This document shows, piece by piece, positions 48,794-60,149 of a stretch of 64,000 bases of DNA. The notes below the pieces were generated by a model. The model searched no databases. It saw only the letters and a list, made by a program, of their open reading frames with translations, and was not told the origin of the DNA. Every line of letters begins with the position of its first letter. Within the stretch, counting starts at the first letter, position 1. Both the position numbers and the translations under genes were made by a program. Source of the DNA: Nissolia schottii (Eukaryota > Streptophyta > Magnoliopsida > Fabales > Fabaceae); assembly GCA_003254905.1 (NCBI GenBank), contig QANU01070688.1, positions 61,534-125,533 on the forward strand, read 5' to 3'.

Positions 48794-50514
48794 CCTAGAT
48801 GAGAAAAAGGTTTCTTTCTGCTACATTGCCTGATTACTAGAAATTTTCTATGTTTCTGTTTGAGATGTTGAGGTTGTAATTTTTGCTACAAAAATTGTAG
48901 GCGATAACTCTGCTGAAATGTACTTTCCATCTCCCCAGACCCTGGATAAAAAATGGATATATATGATAAAAAACAAAAGAAGAATGATGAAAGTTGCAGA
49001 GTTTCAAAATGTTATGAACTTAATTTTATTTTTTGTTTTGCATGTGCAAGTGATTAATAATTAGTTAACCTGTTTTGCAAATGTTAGGCATGCAGTTTTA
49101 CATTAGATTTCTTTCTTAAATGGCTAGTTTCTGAACGTAGGGTAATAGGCAGTGGTCCATGCTTTTGCGTTATTTGCTGTGTATTCCTTTTCAATTGTCA
49201 CCTTGCAAAATACAATTATATTTTTTGCTATCTTTTGTTGTTTTTTCTATAAGAATATCCTTTAACCTGTTGGTATTTTTTCAACTTCATATTTTGATGC
49301 ATGAATGAATAGAACTTAAATAATCATAAAAATTCTAATTGCATATGATCTTACATTAAAACACTCAACGCACAGGTATTCGATATTTGGTCCGTTACTG
49401 GAGGCTGCATTTTTCAGCGATCAGCATAGTTGACCACCTTAGCCGGTCCTTGTCCCATAAGCGAGGAAAGTTGAAAGAAGTAGCAAATAAGATGAGAAAC
49501 TGGATCCCCAAATCTCAGGTTCAGATGTTTTTTTCTTCTTTCATTTAGAACCTTGCAGATACATGGAAGAGTTTTGGGAAGGGATCTTTGTAATGATCAC
49601 CCTAGCAACGACTTGGTCCTTATAGCAACTGAGAGTGCCATGCACTTCTTATTTATTGTTTTTGCTGACAATTTCATATAGGCTGCAATGTAGCATACTA
49701 ATTCTTTGGGACAAATAAGTTATGAGGTGTTTGTAGCCAAAAACGAGAATTGCATATGGGTGATATAAGATTGATTGATGTTTGATTCTTATTCAAAACG
49801 TCAAATTCATGCACAGCTTTACTCCTAACCAAAGACACCGTTCGTGAGATCATGAAATATCTTTCCATTTGTCATCGCCTTTTTCTAATGTAAGATTCAG
49901 GCAATTTCACGCATAATGAGAGTTATGCTAAATGGCACGACACCGTTTGAGTGATGAGTGCGAAGGGAAAAGCAACAAATGCGGTACGAAATAATTTCAG
50001 CCAATCAGAATTAAGCATTTGTAGAAGTAATGGATAGAAGTAAAAGTAAGAGAAAAAAAGGTTTTCTAATATTACTACTCGTAGGTGTGGTTCGTGCATA
50101 TTAACATTTTTACTCAATAGAAATACTTCTTCACGCGATCTGAGCTAACTTGTGTATATTCTGCATTTAAATAAGTCGAGTCGAATTGAGAGTTTTTTTT
50201 TAAGATGAGCTAGAAATTCATGTTTGTTCTATTTAAATGTTTGTGAGTTGGCTTGAGAGTTACAATAAAATTTCAAAAACAATTCAAATATTTGAGCTAA
50301 ATTTAAAATAAATGATGTAATAATAATCTTGAGATATTATTTTTATAAATTTAATAAATTATATATATACACACACACACATATATACACCCAATACTTT
50401 TGCATTTCAAACTAAAAGATGAATACAATAATTTAAGGGAGTCATTTTAAACTATCTTAAGCACAGAGAGAAATTGTGAGGCACGCAAATTGAGAATGTT
50501 GTCACTTGAGGGGT
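48794..50514. other. Intergenic, TIM21 downstream
   Basis: The 3' UTR of TIM21 lies in the first few hundred bases. A block at about 49376-49518 is flanked by AG and GT and is less AT-rich, so it could be an alternative 3' exon, but it encodes no known domain. The rest is AT-rich with an (AC)n/(AT)n patch near 50365-50390. Confidence 0.4.
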
Positions 50515-50982
50515 AAGTAGGAGTCGAAACAAGTTAGGCGGCCTGACAGGGGCTTGTGGCCTAGCTTGACCTGACTAGTTTAAAAATTGATTTATGGGGA
50601 GTTAAGCCAATTATAAAGCCTAGTTAAATTAGCTAGGTCTAGGTTAGTTACTAAGCCTATTTCGCCTGGTAGGGCAGTCTATTCAAACTCATATACAATT
50701 ATTATTCAACAATTAATAAATTGAGATTTAAACATAGGTTATGTCACTTCTTACAAATATACCGCTAAGCTAACTTGAATTGTTATGTAATCTTATGCAA
50801 ATGTAATATATTCATACATTATTATAAGACTTAAATACATTTTTAGACTCTGTAATATCGAAAAGTTTGTGTTTGGTCCTTAAAAAAAATTTGTTAGGAT
50901 TTAGTCCCTATAAAATTTTTTTTGTCATTTTTAGTTCCTCCCATCAGTTGAGTTGGACGGTACTAATGTTGTAGCGTGACAA

Positions 50983-51446
50983 TAAGGGCTGTTAAAATGG
51001 GTCCAGACCGTTTACCTGGCCCGTTTACCCGGTTAAATGGACGGGTTTTACATGCAAAAAATAGGCCCGTGAAAATTTGAAAAAAAATTGGACCGGCCCG
51101 TTTAAGCCCAGTCCGTTTAGGCCCGACCCGTTTGGCCCGCGGGCTGGCCCGTTTACCCGTGAATTTTTTAAAAATAATTTTTAAATAATTTTTTTTGAAT
51201 TTTTTTGAATTTTTTTAGATTTTTTTGAATTTTTTTTAAATTTTTAAATATTTTTTAAAAAATAAATGGGCTAGCGGACGGCCCGTTTAGGCCCGCGGAC
51301 CGAATATAAACGAGCCGGGCTTGAAAAATATGCATATTTTTACCCCGGCCCGTTTAGGCCCGCAGGCTTTAACGAGTCGGGCCTTAACGGGCGGGCCTAA
51401 ATGTGTTGGGCCCGCCCGTTTTGACACCCCCGTTTTGACACCCCTA
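50983..51446. mobile_element. Small non-autonomous hAT element inside the Pack-MULE
   Basis: The ends are TAAGGGCTGTTAAAATGGG and, inverted, TAGGGGTGTCAAAACGGG. Flanks CGTGACAA (50975-50982) and CGTGACAT (51447-51454) agree in 7 of 8 bases, as expected for a hAT duplication that has since drifted. The interior is rich in GGCCCGTTTA words, typical of plant hAT subterminal repeats. No coding capacity. Confidence 0.82.
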
Positions 51447-51599
51447 CGTGACATAATTCATATTTCACGCCTATTAATTAACCCACTCGAATGTCCAAAC
51501 CCGACCCGGGCCAAAAAAATTTTTTTAAAAAAAAAAACCCACCATCAGCCGTCCACTCTTCTCCCTCTTCTCCAGACAGCACCCACCCACTCTTTCCCA

Positions 51600-52050
51600 A
51601 ATCCCCAACCCTAACGTCATCTCCCACCACCGTCCTCACCACCGACACCTCAAATTTCAGAGCCATGGTTCAAGAGTTCACTGGGATATCGGCCCCACCC
51701 TTCTCCGGCTCTTCCTACTCTCGAAGACTCAATCTCCTCACAGGATCTTCGTCCCTAAGATCCGGCTCCTCTCACCACTTGGACTCATCAACGGGTAATT
51801 CTTCTACCATCTGCGGCCTTCGCCGCAGAAGCCACATCATCATCATAATCAAAACCCGTTGCTTCCTTCGACTTTGTTGCACAATGGCAACATGGTTGAT
51901 GCTTTGGGTAATTTCACTACCACCAATGTTACTTCCTCTGCCACGGCAAACAACAACAACTCCACCTACTGCCGCCTGATTTGGGTTTGCCCTATCATCA
52001 CCAGCAGCAACAATAAACAAGAAGCAAGCAAGGAGCACGCACGGGGAATG
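51600..52050 (+). pseudogene. Captured VQ-motif protein gene fragment (JAV1/VQ22-like)
   Basis: The plus frame reads PTTVLTTDTSNFRAMVQEFTG, containing the VQ core FxxxVQxFTG, followed by PPFSGSSYSRRLNLL. These are the hallmarks of plant VQ proteins close to Arabidopsis VQ22/JAV1, nuclear WRKY partners in jasmonate defence. Further on, other frames continue the family-like text (LLPSTLLHNGNMVDALGNF near 51855, then PPDLGLPYHHQQQ near 51970), so at least two frameshifts separate the parts. It lies inside the Pack-MULE, lacks a proper start, and has a T/A-rich artefact just upstream. Family recognition is strong; the donor gene is not in the window. Confidence 0.82.
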
Positions 52051-52119
52051 CAAAGAACAGATTCAGAATCAATTTAGGTTAGAGAGAGAACGAGGAGAGA
52101 GAGAGAGGGGGAGGGAGGG

Positions 52120-52444
52120 NNNNNNNNNNNNNNNNNNNNNNNNNNNNNNNNNNNNNNNNNNNNNNNNNNNNNNNNNNNNNNNNNNNNNNNNNNNNNNNNN
52201 NNNNNNNNNNNNNNNNNNNNNNNNNNNNNNNNNNNNNNNNNNNNNNNNNNNNNNNNNNNNNNNNNNNNNNNNNNNNNNNNNNNNNNNNNNNNNNNNNNNN
52301 NNNNNNNNNNNNNNNNNNNNNNNNNNNNNNNNNNNNNNNNNNNNNNNNNNNNNNNNNNNNNNNNNNNNNNNNNNNNNNNNNNNNNNNNNNNNNNNNNNNN
52401 NNNNNNNNNNNNNNNNNNNNNNNNNNNNNNNNNNNNNNNNNNNN
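52120..52444. other. Assembly gap (325 N)
   Basis: Run of N within the Pack-MULE, directly after a GA-rich low-complexity tract (52080-52119) that probably stopped the assembly. The length may be an estimate. Confidence 0.98.
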
Positions 52445-52830
52445 TTTTTGGTTTTTTTATTAAAACAGGTTGGGTCAAGTTTAACGGTGACATGCCATGT
52501 GACGAAATTAACGACTATGTCAGCGTCGTCCAACCCAAACTGACGAAAGAGATTAAAAATGAATAAATTTTTTTTACAATGACTAAATCAAAAATTTTCT
52601 AGGAACTAAATACAAATTTTTTATATTATAGGACTAAAAACTTATTTAAGCCTTATTATAATATATTTATTTTTATTACATAGATTTATAAATTTATTCA
52701 TTCAAAGATAAATTTATTAAATATAATATATGACAGGTTAGACTTCTAAAATAGGTCAGGTTTAGGCAAAAAATTTATGACACAAGCCTGATTTGTTTAG
52801 TGCGCAGCCTGATTAATTGAGAACGTTCAT

Positions 52831-54233
52831 CTTATGCTATATATATATTCTCAAACTTTGAGGAATTTTCTATTGAGTACATTCATGCCACCAACCAAGA
52901 AATTAGAAAGAATTCAGTATGTGAATACAACAGTTCAATGGAAAACACAAGTAAAGAAGGATACCTCTATGAGGTCCTGGAAAGCTTCAGAGGTTAATTA
53001 GAAACAATTTTTTGATATGTTGCTAAAACACTTTTTGGAAGACAGATTGATGACCCTTTGAACTTCAAAGTTAATTTTTTTTTTTTTGCATATCAGCAAT
53101 AGCGACTTCCACAAAGCTATTGATGATGCAACAAGTGTCAATCTACATTGTTAAAGTAAATTTCTATTACCATATAAAATTGAGGGAGCACCCCACTTTT
53201 TGTCCAGATGAAAACACGTTTAAGTTGTGCATAAGGGATATGTTAGATTAGCCATTTTGCTGAGGCAAACCCAATTTTCAAAACCGATAACACAATTAAA
53301 GGTTTTCTTAATAATTTGTTTAAATTTTCCTAATAATTTTCATAACTCATTTTGTTCAATTTGACCACAATGGCACCATTTCTTCATCTTAGAAGCTCAA
53401 AAGATGAAGGGCATGATGAATGGAACACTTGAGACTATGACAGATGGGGACGGGGTATGAGTAGTGAAGATTGAGTGTTGTTGCAGACATTGAAGAGGAG
53501 ATCCCAAACAGAAGTGTGAGGCGAATCCAGCAAGAGCAACTCTGGCCAAGTGAGGGGGACGACATGGTGGAGATTGAACATTGCTCCCTCATACTGCACA
53601 ACCTCCATGTTGATAGCAACGCGGCGTAATTCGAGTAGTGGCAACATGGAGGAGATTGAAGCCGCCCGACCTCCATTTCAATGACATCAAACCATATCTC
53701 AATTGGTGGCAATGTGTAGGAGCCTGAACAACAGCAACAGAGTGGAGCTCCAACGACAATAATGCAGTAATGCAAGTGAGCAATGGTGAAATGCGAGAAG
53801 TAACTTAGAGAAAGGGAAAATGGATTATATATTTGGAAAAGGGGATCAAGGGACTGAGAAGCAGATTAGAAAAAAGCAGTTTGAGAGGAGAATTAGAGGA
53901 AGTGGAAGTGGATTAGAGAACTGAAATGAGATAAATTAAACTAAATTGGGCTTTAAGATAGTGCTTCATTGAGAGGTTGTCAACTTGGCAAATAGTCTAA
54001 TGTGGTAATATATAAAAGACATAAGAAGTTATATATTTAATATAAATAGATTCCTAAAATGTTTCCCTCTAATTTTGCCTTCTTCATAAGATGGGAAAGA
54101 TCATCAATGGCAAGGGTATCATGGGGGTTGAGTATTTACATCCCAATGAAATGAAGATGATTAAAGTTTGGAACTCGACCACCCAATAACACCCAACCAC
54201 AAAAGAAGGTTATCATCATCATCATCATCATTA
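52831..54233. other. Intergenic with unclassified repeat-like block
   Basis: Mostly AT-rich. Positions 53390-53800 are less AT-rich and open on the minus strand in several frames, with no recognisable domain; the repeated phrase GGAGATTGAA (53568, 53648) suggests repeat-derived sequence. An (ATC)n run lies at 54211-54231 just before a MITE. Confidence 0.4.
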
Positions 54234-55048
54234 GGGAAAATAACATCTACACCCCTAAACATTTACTCAGTTGCAAGTAGGTATCTTAAACTTTTAAACT
54301 TTTTAATTTAACCCTTAAACTTTTAGACACTTGCAAATAGCTACCATTAACCATCAAATCTCTCAATTATATTCTTAAACTTTAATTTACTTACAAAAAA
54401 TACTAAAAGTTATACAAATTTTAATTAATTTCTTAAGCTACAGTAATTTTTTAATACAATGTTTTTAAAATTATTTTCAAATACAATGTTATTACTAAAT
54501 GATTTAACAAGATTTATGTGTATCAAGTATAAAAAATTCTATGATTTTTTTAACAAAGTTTTTCTTTATTTTTCCATTTAATGTTTTTAAAAAAATTAAT
54601 ATAGTTCTAATAAAATTAAAAAAAATCATGTAAAAAAATTAATTTAATTTACTTTTATATTACTCGTTAAGTATGAGAAAAAAATATGTGATTATTATAA
54701 ATCTATTGTTAAATTTGTTTAATTTTTTAAAATATATTAATATGTTTGTAAATAATATTATATGAGATAACGAGAAATTAAGAAACTGTTAGTAAAAAAT
54801 TTAACGCGTAATACTCATATATCTTGACATATTGTTCTTAAGATTTTGATAGTAAGCTAAATATAATTTGACATAAAATTAATTATGAGAAATATTGTAG
54901 TTTCAATATTTAATTAAAAGAGTTAATTGTTGGTGGTGACTAATTACAAGTGAGTAAAAATTTAAGGATTAAATTGAAAGATTTAAAAGTTTGAGGTAAA
55001 TACTTGCAACAGAGTGAAACTTTAGGGGGTTATCATTGCTCTTTACCC
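54234..55048. mobile_element. Terminal-inverted-repeat element with TTA flanks (Harbinger-like MITE)
   Basis: The left end is GGGAAAATAACATCTACACC, and the right end inverted is GGGTAAAGAGCAATGATAAC; the match continues over about 100 bp (CAAGTA, TTAAACTTTTAAA, TTTAATTTAA). TTA borders both sides (54231-54233 and 55049-55051), the target duplication of PIF/Harbinger elements, although the flanks are themselves ATC and TTA repeats, which weakens this. No coding capacity. Confidence 0.6.
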
Positions 55049-55077
55049 TTATTATTATTATTATTATTATTTTGTAA

Positions 55078-55135
55078 CGTGAATAGTCATCAATGGTCAA
55101 ATTGGCGACCTTAGCATTCGATATAACTTGTCCAC
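55078..55135 (-). pseudogene. Scrap of the F-box/LRR gene family
   Basis: The stretch GTCATCAATGGTCAAATTGG and the following CGACCTTAGCATTCGATATA match positions near 56800-56850 of the complete F-box ORF (LANLTIDDYS region on the minus strand). It is only about 58 bp, next to the Harbinger-like MITE, and marks a further lost family copy. Confidence 0.75.
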
Positions 55136-55286
55136 GCATTATCTCATATTTACCTACACACCAAATTTACCCAATACCTAAGGAGTTTCAAGAGGCAAAA
55201 TGAATTGAAGTCACATAAATTAATTTCTTATGTTATCTAAATGACTAAGGACATTCTAAGCTTCCCCTTTGCCAACAAGCATGTAC

Positions 55287-55418
55287 ATCTTTATTACTAA
55301 TATTCATACAAATTATATTAATAAAATCAAACTCTTCTACTTTAGTTCATTCATCTTTATTACTAATATTCATACAAATTATATTAAGAAAATCAAACTC
55401 TTCTACTTTAGTTCATTC
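55287..55418 (+). repeat. 66-bp tandem duplication
   Basis: Two direct copies of a 66-bp AT-rich unit beginning ATCTTTATTACTAATATTCA (55287 and 55353), differing at about one position. This is a recent local duplication in otherwise featureless sequence (55136-55598). Confidence 0.9.
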
Positions 55419-55598
55419 AAAAAGAGTAAAAGAAAAATATTCTAATTTACTCAAATTCCTTTATTGTACAATAACTATAAATCAACTGATACTCATAAAA
55501 CTATATTCCTTTTTATAACTTGATATTTCAATACGAACATAAATAATTGCCTAAAGTTACACTACATCATACACATTACATTATCAACATAACTAAGT

Positions 55599-55692
55599 TA
55601 CACTGCTCCAGTTAATAGGAAAATATTCCCTGGTCATGGGGAATTCCACTTCATTCAAAGAAATCCATTCTTGTGTCACCTTCAACAACTGC
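55599..55692 (-). other. Possible 3' exon of the F-box cluster
   Basis: After an AG acceptor (TTCTGCAG) the minus strand is open for 30 codons to a TAG, with the text VTQEWISLNEVEFPMTREYF. A related stretch recurs in the remnant at 60320-60385, so the block is shared by duplicates. It could be a distal exon of the upstream F-box gene, but the long ORF there already has its own stop and linking exons were not found. Confidence 0.3.
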
Positions 55693-56517
55693 AGAATTTC
55701 ATTCAACAGATGTATGAATAATAGGCTAATATCTTTATCATAATTAAGAATGCATAGTAGTTACTGTGAGTAAAACCTTGAATATGCGGTAAAGATAATA
55801 ATAAATCTCAAAAAATAGATTTTCCAATAAGGAAACCAAACCAGTCCCTATAAGCCATTACTACATTCACTAGCTTACTAGCTAGTCCATCATGAATACA
55901 CACCTCACTACATTGGCAACTTGTAAATAATTCAATTAGAGTAACGTTTAATGAAACTAGTTTTACTACTGAGCTTCGAGCAATTTACTTTGATTTTCCC
56001 CTTGTTTCAAAATTAGCTCCTTCGATCTAATCAGCATTTGCGGAAAATATTTGTTCCCCTTGTACATTTCTCATGCAATGAGACTTGACAAAACTTGACG
56101 TACAGTTACTAAATGGTGCAATGTACATCAGCTGCAACTCAGGCATGCCATTGACCTCAGGTCAATTTCTGAGTTAGCTACCTGCTACCTACAATTACAG
56201 TACAAGTGGACCAAATATATATCCAAAGCAGTACTGTCTTAAGTTAGTTTAAAGCATCATAAGACAAAGAATGATGGATGGTGTTATTTTCTCTTGTTAA
56301 GTTAAACAAATTAAACTCATCAGAGCAAATAGATTCTGTTTCATGCACGCTCATTTATCTGTCAAAGGCTATGAAACATATATAAGCGAGGATTATAAAC
56401 AAATTGCTCAGAAGAGAAACAGAGAATGAAACAAGAACCAAGTCAATTTTAGGAGAATATATATATATCTCAAGAGGAGTTTAGCTAACAAACCTTTGGT
56501 CAATTCATTTATGATAC

Positions 56518-57477
56518 CTAAGCAGTCCAATGATAATCCATCACATATAAGAAGAAGATATGCTGAAAAAAAAACTCTACTTCTAAGACTCTACTGTGCT
56601 CAAAACCCACCCTCAAAACAGTACTATTCATTGAGCAGTGAGAGAGAGAAAGAATTAAGCACCTGAAGAGAAGTGAGGCGAGTGCAACTGATTTTATGCG
56701 AGCCCTCTCCCGTCCCTGCAACTTTTGAAAAGGACAGCCATTCAAAGTAAAAGAAGTCAGGCTTGGTGCGGAGACCACAATTTCGTAAGTCGAATAGTCA
56801 TCGATGGTCAAATTGGCGAGGCTGGCATTCGATATAGCGAGGGTCCCACTTGCAGAGAGCAACACCGGATAGTCGATGGTGAGAGTGTTCAACATCTTAC
56901 AAGGTGAAAAGGGGTCGGCACAGCCATCGTCATCGGTAGAAAACGCCACGGCCTCAAGGCGCAGGCTCACCAATGCCGGGAGTTCTAAAGACCTGGGGAT
57001 TCTAGTCCGTGTCTTGACGTCATGCGAAGAAACCGATATGTCAAGCGACGACAGAGAGCGGCAAGAGAACACGAAAGAAGGCAGCCAGAGATTGAAAGGA
57101 ACGTTGATTTTCAGCTGCTGGATTTTATGTGACACGGCATATGCCATGAGATCGGACAGGAGGCTTCGGGGCAGGAAATAGCCGTGGCGGCTGAAGTCAA
57201 GGCTGAGCAGCGGGTGGCCGCCGTCGCGGCAGGACACAATTCCAGACACAAATTCAGAGAAATCAGCGTGGTTGTTGAAGTCCGCGGCGTGTAATGCGAG
57301 ACTGGGCATGCATTTCCAGAGAGCCTTCCACCTTCTGGACAAGGTGCAGGTCCGAACGGCATCTTTTATGACCATGAACGACATTATGTGGAGCAGCAAT
57401 GACTCGGGCAAGTCATTGAGCCCGACGTCTCCGCCGCCGCCATCATCGCTCTCATGTTTCCTCCGTCCTCTCTTCAT
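56518..57477 (-). CDS. F-box/LRR-repeat protein, copy A
   Basis: A 319-codon ORF. Residues about 19-60 are an F-box (LNDLPESLLLHIMSFMVIKD then TLSRRWKALWK), which binds SKP1 in SCF ubiquitin ligases. It is followed by FSEFVSGIVSCRDGGHPLLS and Leu-rich segments (SLSSLDIS, LPALVSLRLEAVAF, MLNTLTIDYP, SLANLTIDDY) of the plant LRR_2-type region. Target proteins of such genes are not predictable. The start MKRGRRKHESD aligns with an internal Met of copy B. A good donor (CTTCAGgtgctta, near 56664) lies before the last 48 codons, so the real protein may splice there; the unspliced tail ending MDYHWTA looks non-family. There is no FBD domain within the ORF. Confidence 0.8.
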   Translation of the reverse strand: MKRGRRKHESDDGGGGDVGLNDLPESLLLHIMSFMVIKDAVRTCTLSRRWKALWKCMPSLALHAADFNNHADFSEFVSGIVSCRDGGHPLLSLDFSRHGYFLPRSLLSDLMAYAVSHKIQQLKINVPFNLWLPSFVFSCRSLSSLDISVSSHDVKTRTRIPRSLELPALVSLRLEAVAFSTDDDGCADPFSPCKMLNTLTIDYPVLLSASGTLAISNASLANLTIDDYSTYEIVVSAPSLTSFTLNGCPFQKLQGRERARIKSVALASLLFRCLILSLSHCSMNSTVLRVGFEHSRVLEVEFFFQHIFFLYVMDYHWTA

Positions 57478-60129
57478 CGAAATGGAAATGGAAATGGAAA
57501 TTAAAGACAGAGGCTTTTAACCTTTGAAGAAGAGGGCTCCCGCAAGCAATCTGAGTGTCGTCCTTTACTAATTTTGTCAGGAAGTGAATGTAATGTAAAG
57601 TGTGTCAGACAAATTAGCTTAGGAGGAGTGGCGTCAGAGTCTCAAGTACGAACCGTGTTCTCTGCGGTATTCGTTCGACTGCATGCGCCGCTTAAAGCTA
57701 GCTATGCATGGAAGACGTGTGTGGCCGGGATGATGCATCATGCAGCATACCTCCTGTGTCTTCCGTTGGATCCTTCGAGAGTATACATGTATGTATGTAT
57801 GCATGCATGCATGCGTGCTGATGCGCTGGAACCCCCTTCCCGGCTTTAGGATGGATTAACTGCTCCAGTGGCCCATATATAAGACCCTCCCTCCCGCCGC
57901 GAACACCGCAACGCGCTGCTGCAATGGGGCCGAGGCCACCGCGGCCAGGGCTCTTTCATGGAGATTGGGAGCGGCACACACCAATGGGGGAGATTGGAGA
58001 AAAGAGAAATTTGGAGTTTTTTTTTTTATTCTTTATTATTTGTTTAGTTTTTAATTTCTTAATTTTGAATCTTTGATGATGTAAAATATTTTAAAAACAG
58101 ACTATGTGTGCCCACATGTATTTTATTAAAGAAAAAGACACAATCATTTTGAACTAGTGGGAGATTCTCTTAAAATTAGCAGCATAACTCAATTTAAATG
58201 TATATATCTTTTTCTCTCTCGTATTCAATTTAAATTTGACAAAAAGATGTTAAAATTGATGTCAAATTTTAAAATGTTAGAAATAAATTAATATGTTTGT
58301 AGGACTAAATTGTTTGTGCTTTTGTTTTTAAAAGCAGAAGTAGCTAGAAACTCTTTTGCATTTGGATTATAAGCTTTTTATATTTAGAAGTTGGCAAAAA
58401 CTATTTGGTTGTAATAATTATAAAAGTCCTTTTTTTAAAAAAAATAAAATTATCATTAAGGGCATAAAAAATCATTAATAAAAAAAGTGTTTGCATGGAT
58501 AGGAAAAGACTACTGTTTATACATGATATTTTATTGTGAAAAAATAGAAAATTCCATTAAGTTATTCATTTTTATTTATATTTAATTTAATTGCATATAT
58601 AATTAATAAAATTATTTTAAATAAAATAAAAATATCTCAATATTTAATTGGAAGTATGTAATAAATTGAAGAATAGTTAATCCATTTTTTTATTTTAAAC
58701 AGAAATGAATATTTTTGTCCCTATAAAAATACCATTAACATAAATTGATTCTAAATTTTATTAATCATTGCAAAGAGAGATATAATTTAAATTATACACC
58801 ATGAACATTAATAAAGACAAAAATGATGCATAGATTAAACTTATAATTAAGTAAACTTATATACTTATTTTTTTATTATTAAGGAATTACCATTAGACAC
58901 TCTATTTTAATTTTTTTGGGCTACTTATAAAATCTTATATGTTATATATTAAATTATCACGAACAATCGTATAAATTATATAAAGATTTTTTTAATATAT
59001 ATTTATATATTTAAATTGATAAAACTTATCTTGTTGCTAAACTTTAAAAAAAATACTTAAAAATCATTCATATGTCTACATCATAAGAGAGTGGTTTGGT
59101 TTTTTTGAGAATTTTATAAAAGTTACGAGAATAATTAAGAAAATAGATTAGTTCCTGAATTTTAAGGTGTGTTTTCTCTCTCTTCTACTGCTTCTAATTC
59201 TACTATAAGTATGTGCCTACTTGCTTAAAAAAAATAAAAAAGTGATTATTTTCTACTTCTACTTCTTTTAAAAAGCACAAACAAACAGTACAAAAAACAA
59301 AAGAACTACTTTTTTTCTTAAAAAAAGTATCTCTTTCCCTCTAGAAGCGCAAATAAAAGCACCCAATATCATGATCAAAATGAGTATTTACTCTTATTAT
59401 TAAGAGTTAAGGACAATCATGGAAAACTATACTTTCGGTCTTAGGAATGAAGTCAAAAAGTAGTTCAAAAATGTTGATTTTGAATGAAAAGGAAGCGTAC
59501 AAAATCTAAAGAAAGAGACTTTTTTTTGGTACATACTTTCTTTTTGTACAAATTCAAAGAATGAGATGATAAACAAAAATCCCTAATACCTAAATTATAA
59601 GTTATGATAAATAAAATCTCTAATACCTAAATTATTAACCATACATAATGCCAACGAATAAATAAATAAATAAACAAGCATATAAAATATATCTTCACAT
59701 TCGATAACTCATTATCGGATATCACTACAAATATTTACGCGATCAGATATTCATTGTCATCCCTAGCATTGAGTGCATTGATTTGTTATTCATTTACAAC
59801 CAGGTTGGTTGCCATACAGGGATTCTTCCCTATTGAGCCCACACATGGTGCATCAAGGTAGAGGAAGAAGGGAACTCACTTTAAAACCTGCAATAGGTAG
59901 TTGCCAATATCAGTTAGCCATGCTAGGCCACTTGATGCATCACACACCAAGTTTAACTTGGTACATCAAAGTTATTGCCTCCCTAAAAGCTTATGTTATC
60001 CGGAAGAGATAATTGAATACTTTTAGGTGATTTCTCACGTGTTTCATAAGATAAATATCTTCTACTACTAAATTTTTTTATTTTTGATAACTTTAAAAGC
60101 TAAATTTATCAAATTTTATCTTCATTATT
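57478..60129. other. Intergenic between F-box copies
   Basis: This contains the F-box A promoter side, a GC-rich block at 57850-57975 (CCCGCCGCGAACACC) of unknown origin with a TATATAAG just before it, then AT-rich sequence with an inverted-repeat element (58312-59282), an (AAATA)-rich patch near 59660, and no supported gene. A block at 59800-60010 has open frames but no domain. Confidence 0.45.
58312..59282. mobile_element. Possible inverted-repeat element
   Basis: The left end GTTTGTGCTTTTGTTTTTAA and AAGCAGAAGTAG are mirrored by CTACTTCTTTTAAAAAGCAC and AAAC at the right end. Arms are about 40-50 bp and the interior is AT-rich and non-coding. No target duplication was seen, so the limits are tentative. 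Confidence 0.4.
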
Positions 60130-60149
60130 TCATGCTCTATAAGATATTG

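Larger units (their letters stand above)
50828..52652. mobile_element. Pack-MULE (Mutator-like element carrying a host gene fragment)
   Basis: Long terminal inverted repeats of roughly 150 bp: the left starts GACTTAAATACATTTTTAGA and the right, inverted, GGCTTAAATAAGTTTTTAGT. They stay similar inwards through TTTAGTCCCT-type blocks to GTTGGACG. A perfect 9-bp duplication, TTATTATAA, flanks it (50819-50827 and 52653-52661), as Mutator-like transposases make. The interior carries a VQ-motif gene fragment and no transposase. A hAT element interrupts the left repeat region. An assembly gap (52120-52444) hides part of the interior. Confidence 0.88.
50515..52830. mobile_element. Old hAT-like element that received the Pack-MULE
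   Basis: The left part (about 50515-50818) and the right part (52662-52830) resemble the ends of the 631-1736 element. Both have GGCCTGAC/AGCCTGA words at their edges, and the left part shares the inner layout of TTATGTAATCTTATGCAAAT against TTTGTAACATTTTATGCAAT. Terminal repeats have decayed, so the limits are approximate. The two parts are separated only by the Pack-MULE and its 9-bp duplication. Confidence 0.45.

Noticed and set aside
49376-49518. Extra coding exon of TIM21
   Set aside because: TIM21 already ends correctly at 48793 and the block has early stops in the frames examined; at most a UTR exon.
51321-51614. 97-codon plus frame across the inner hAT end
   Set aside because: It crosses a transposon border and is unrelated to the VQ frame that follows.
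53389-53783. Cys-rich minus-strand frame of 128 codons
   Set aside because: No domain, other minus frames are equally open, and the DNA has repeat-like phrases.
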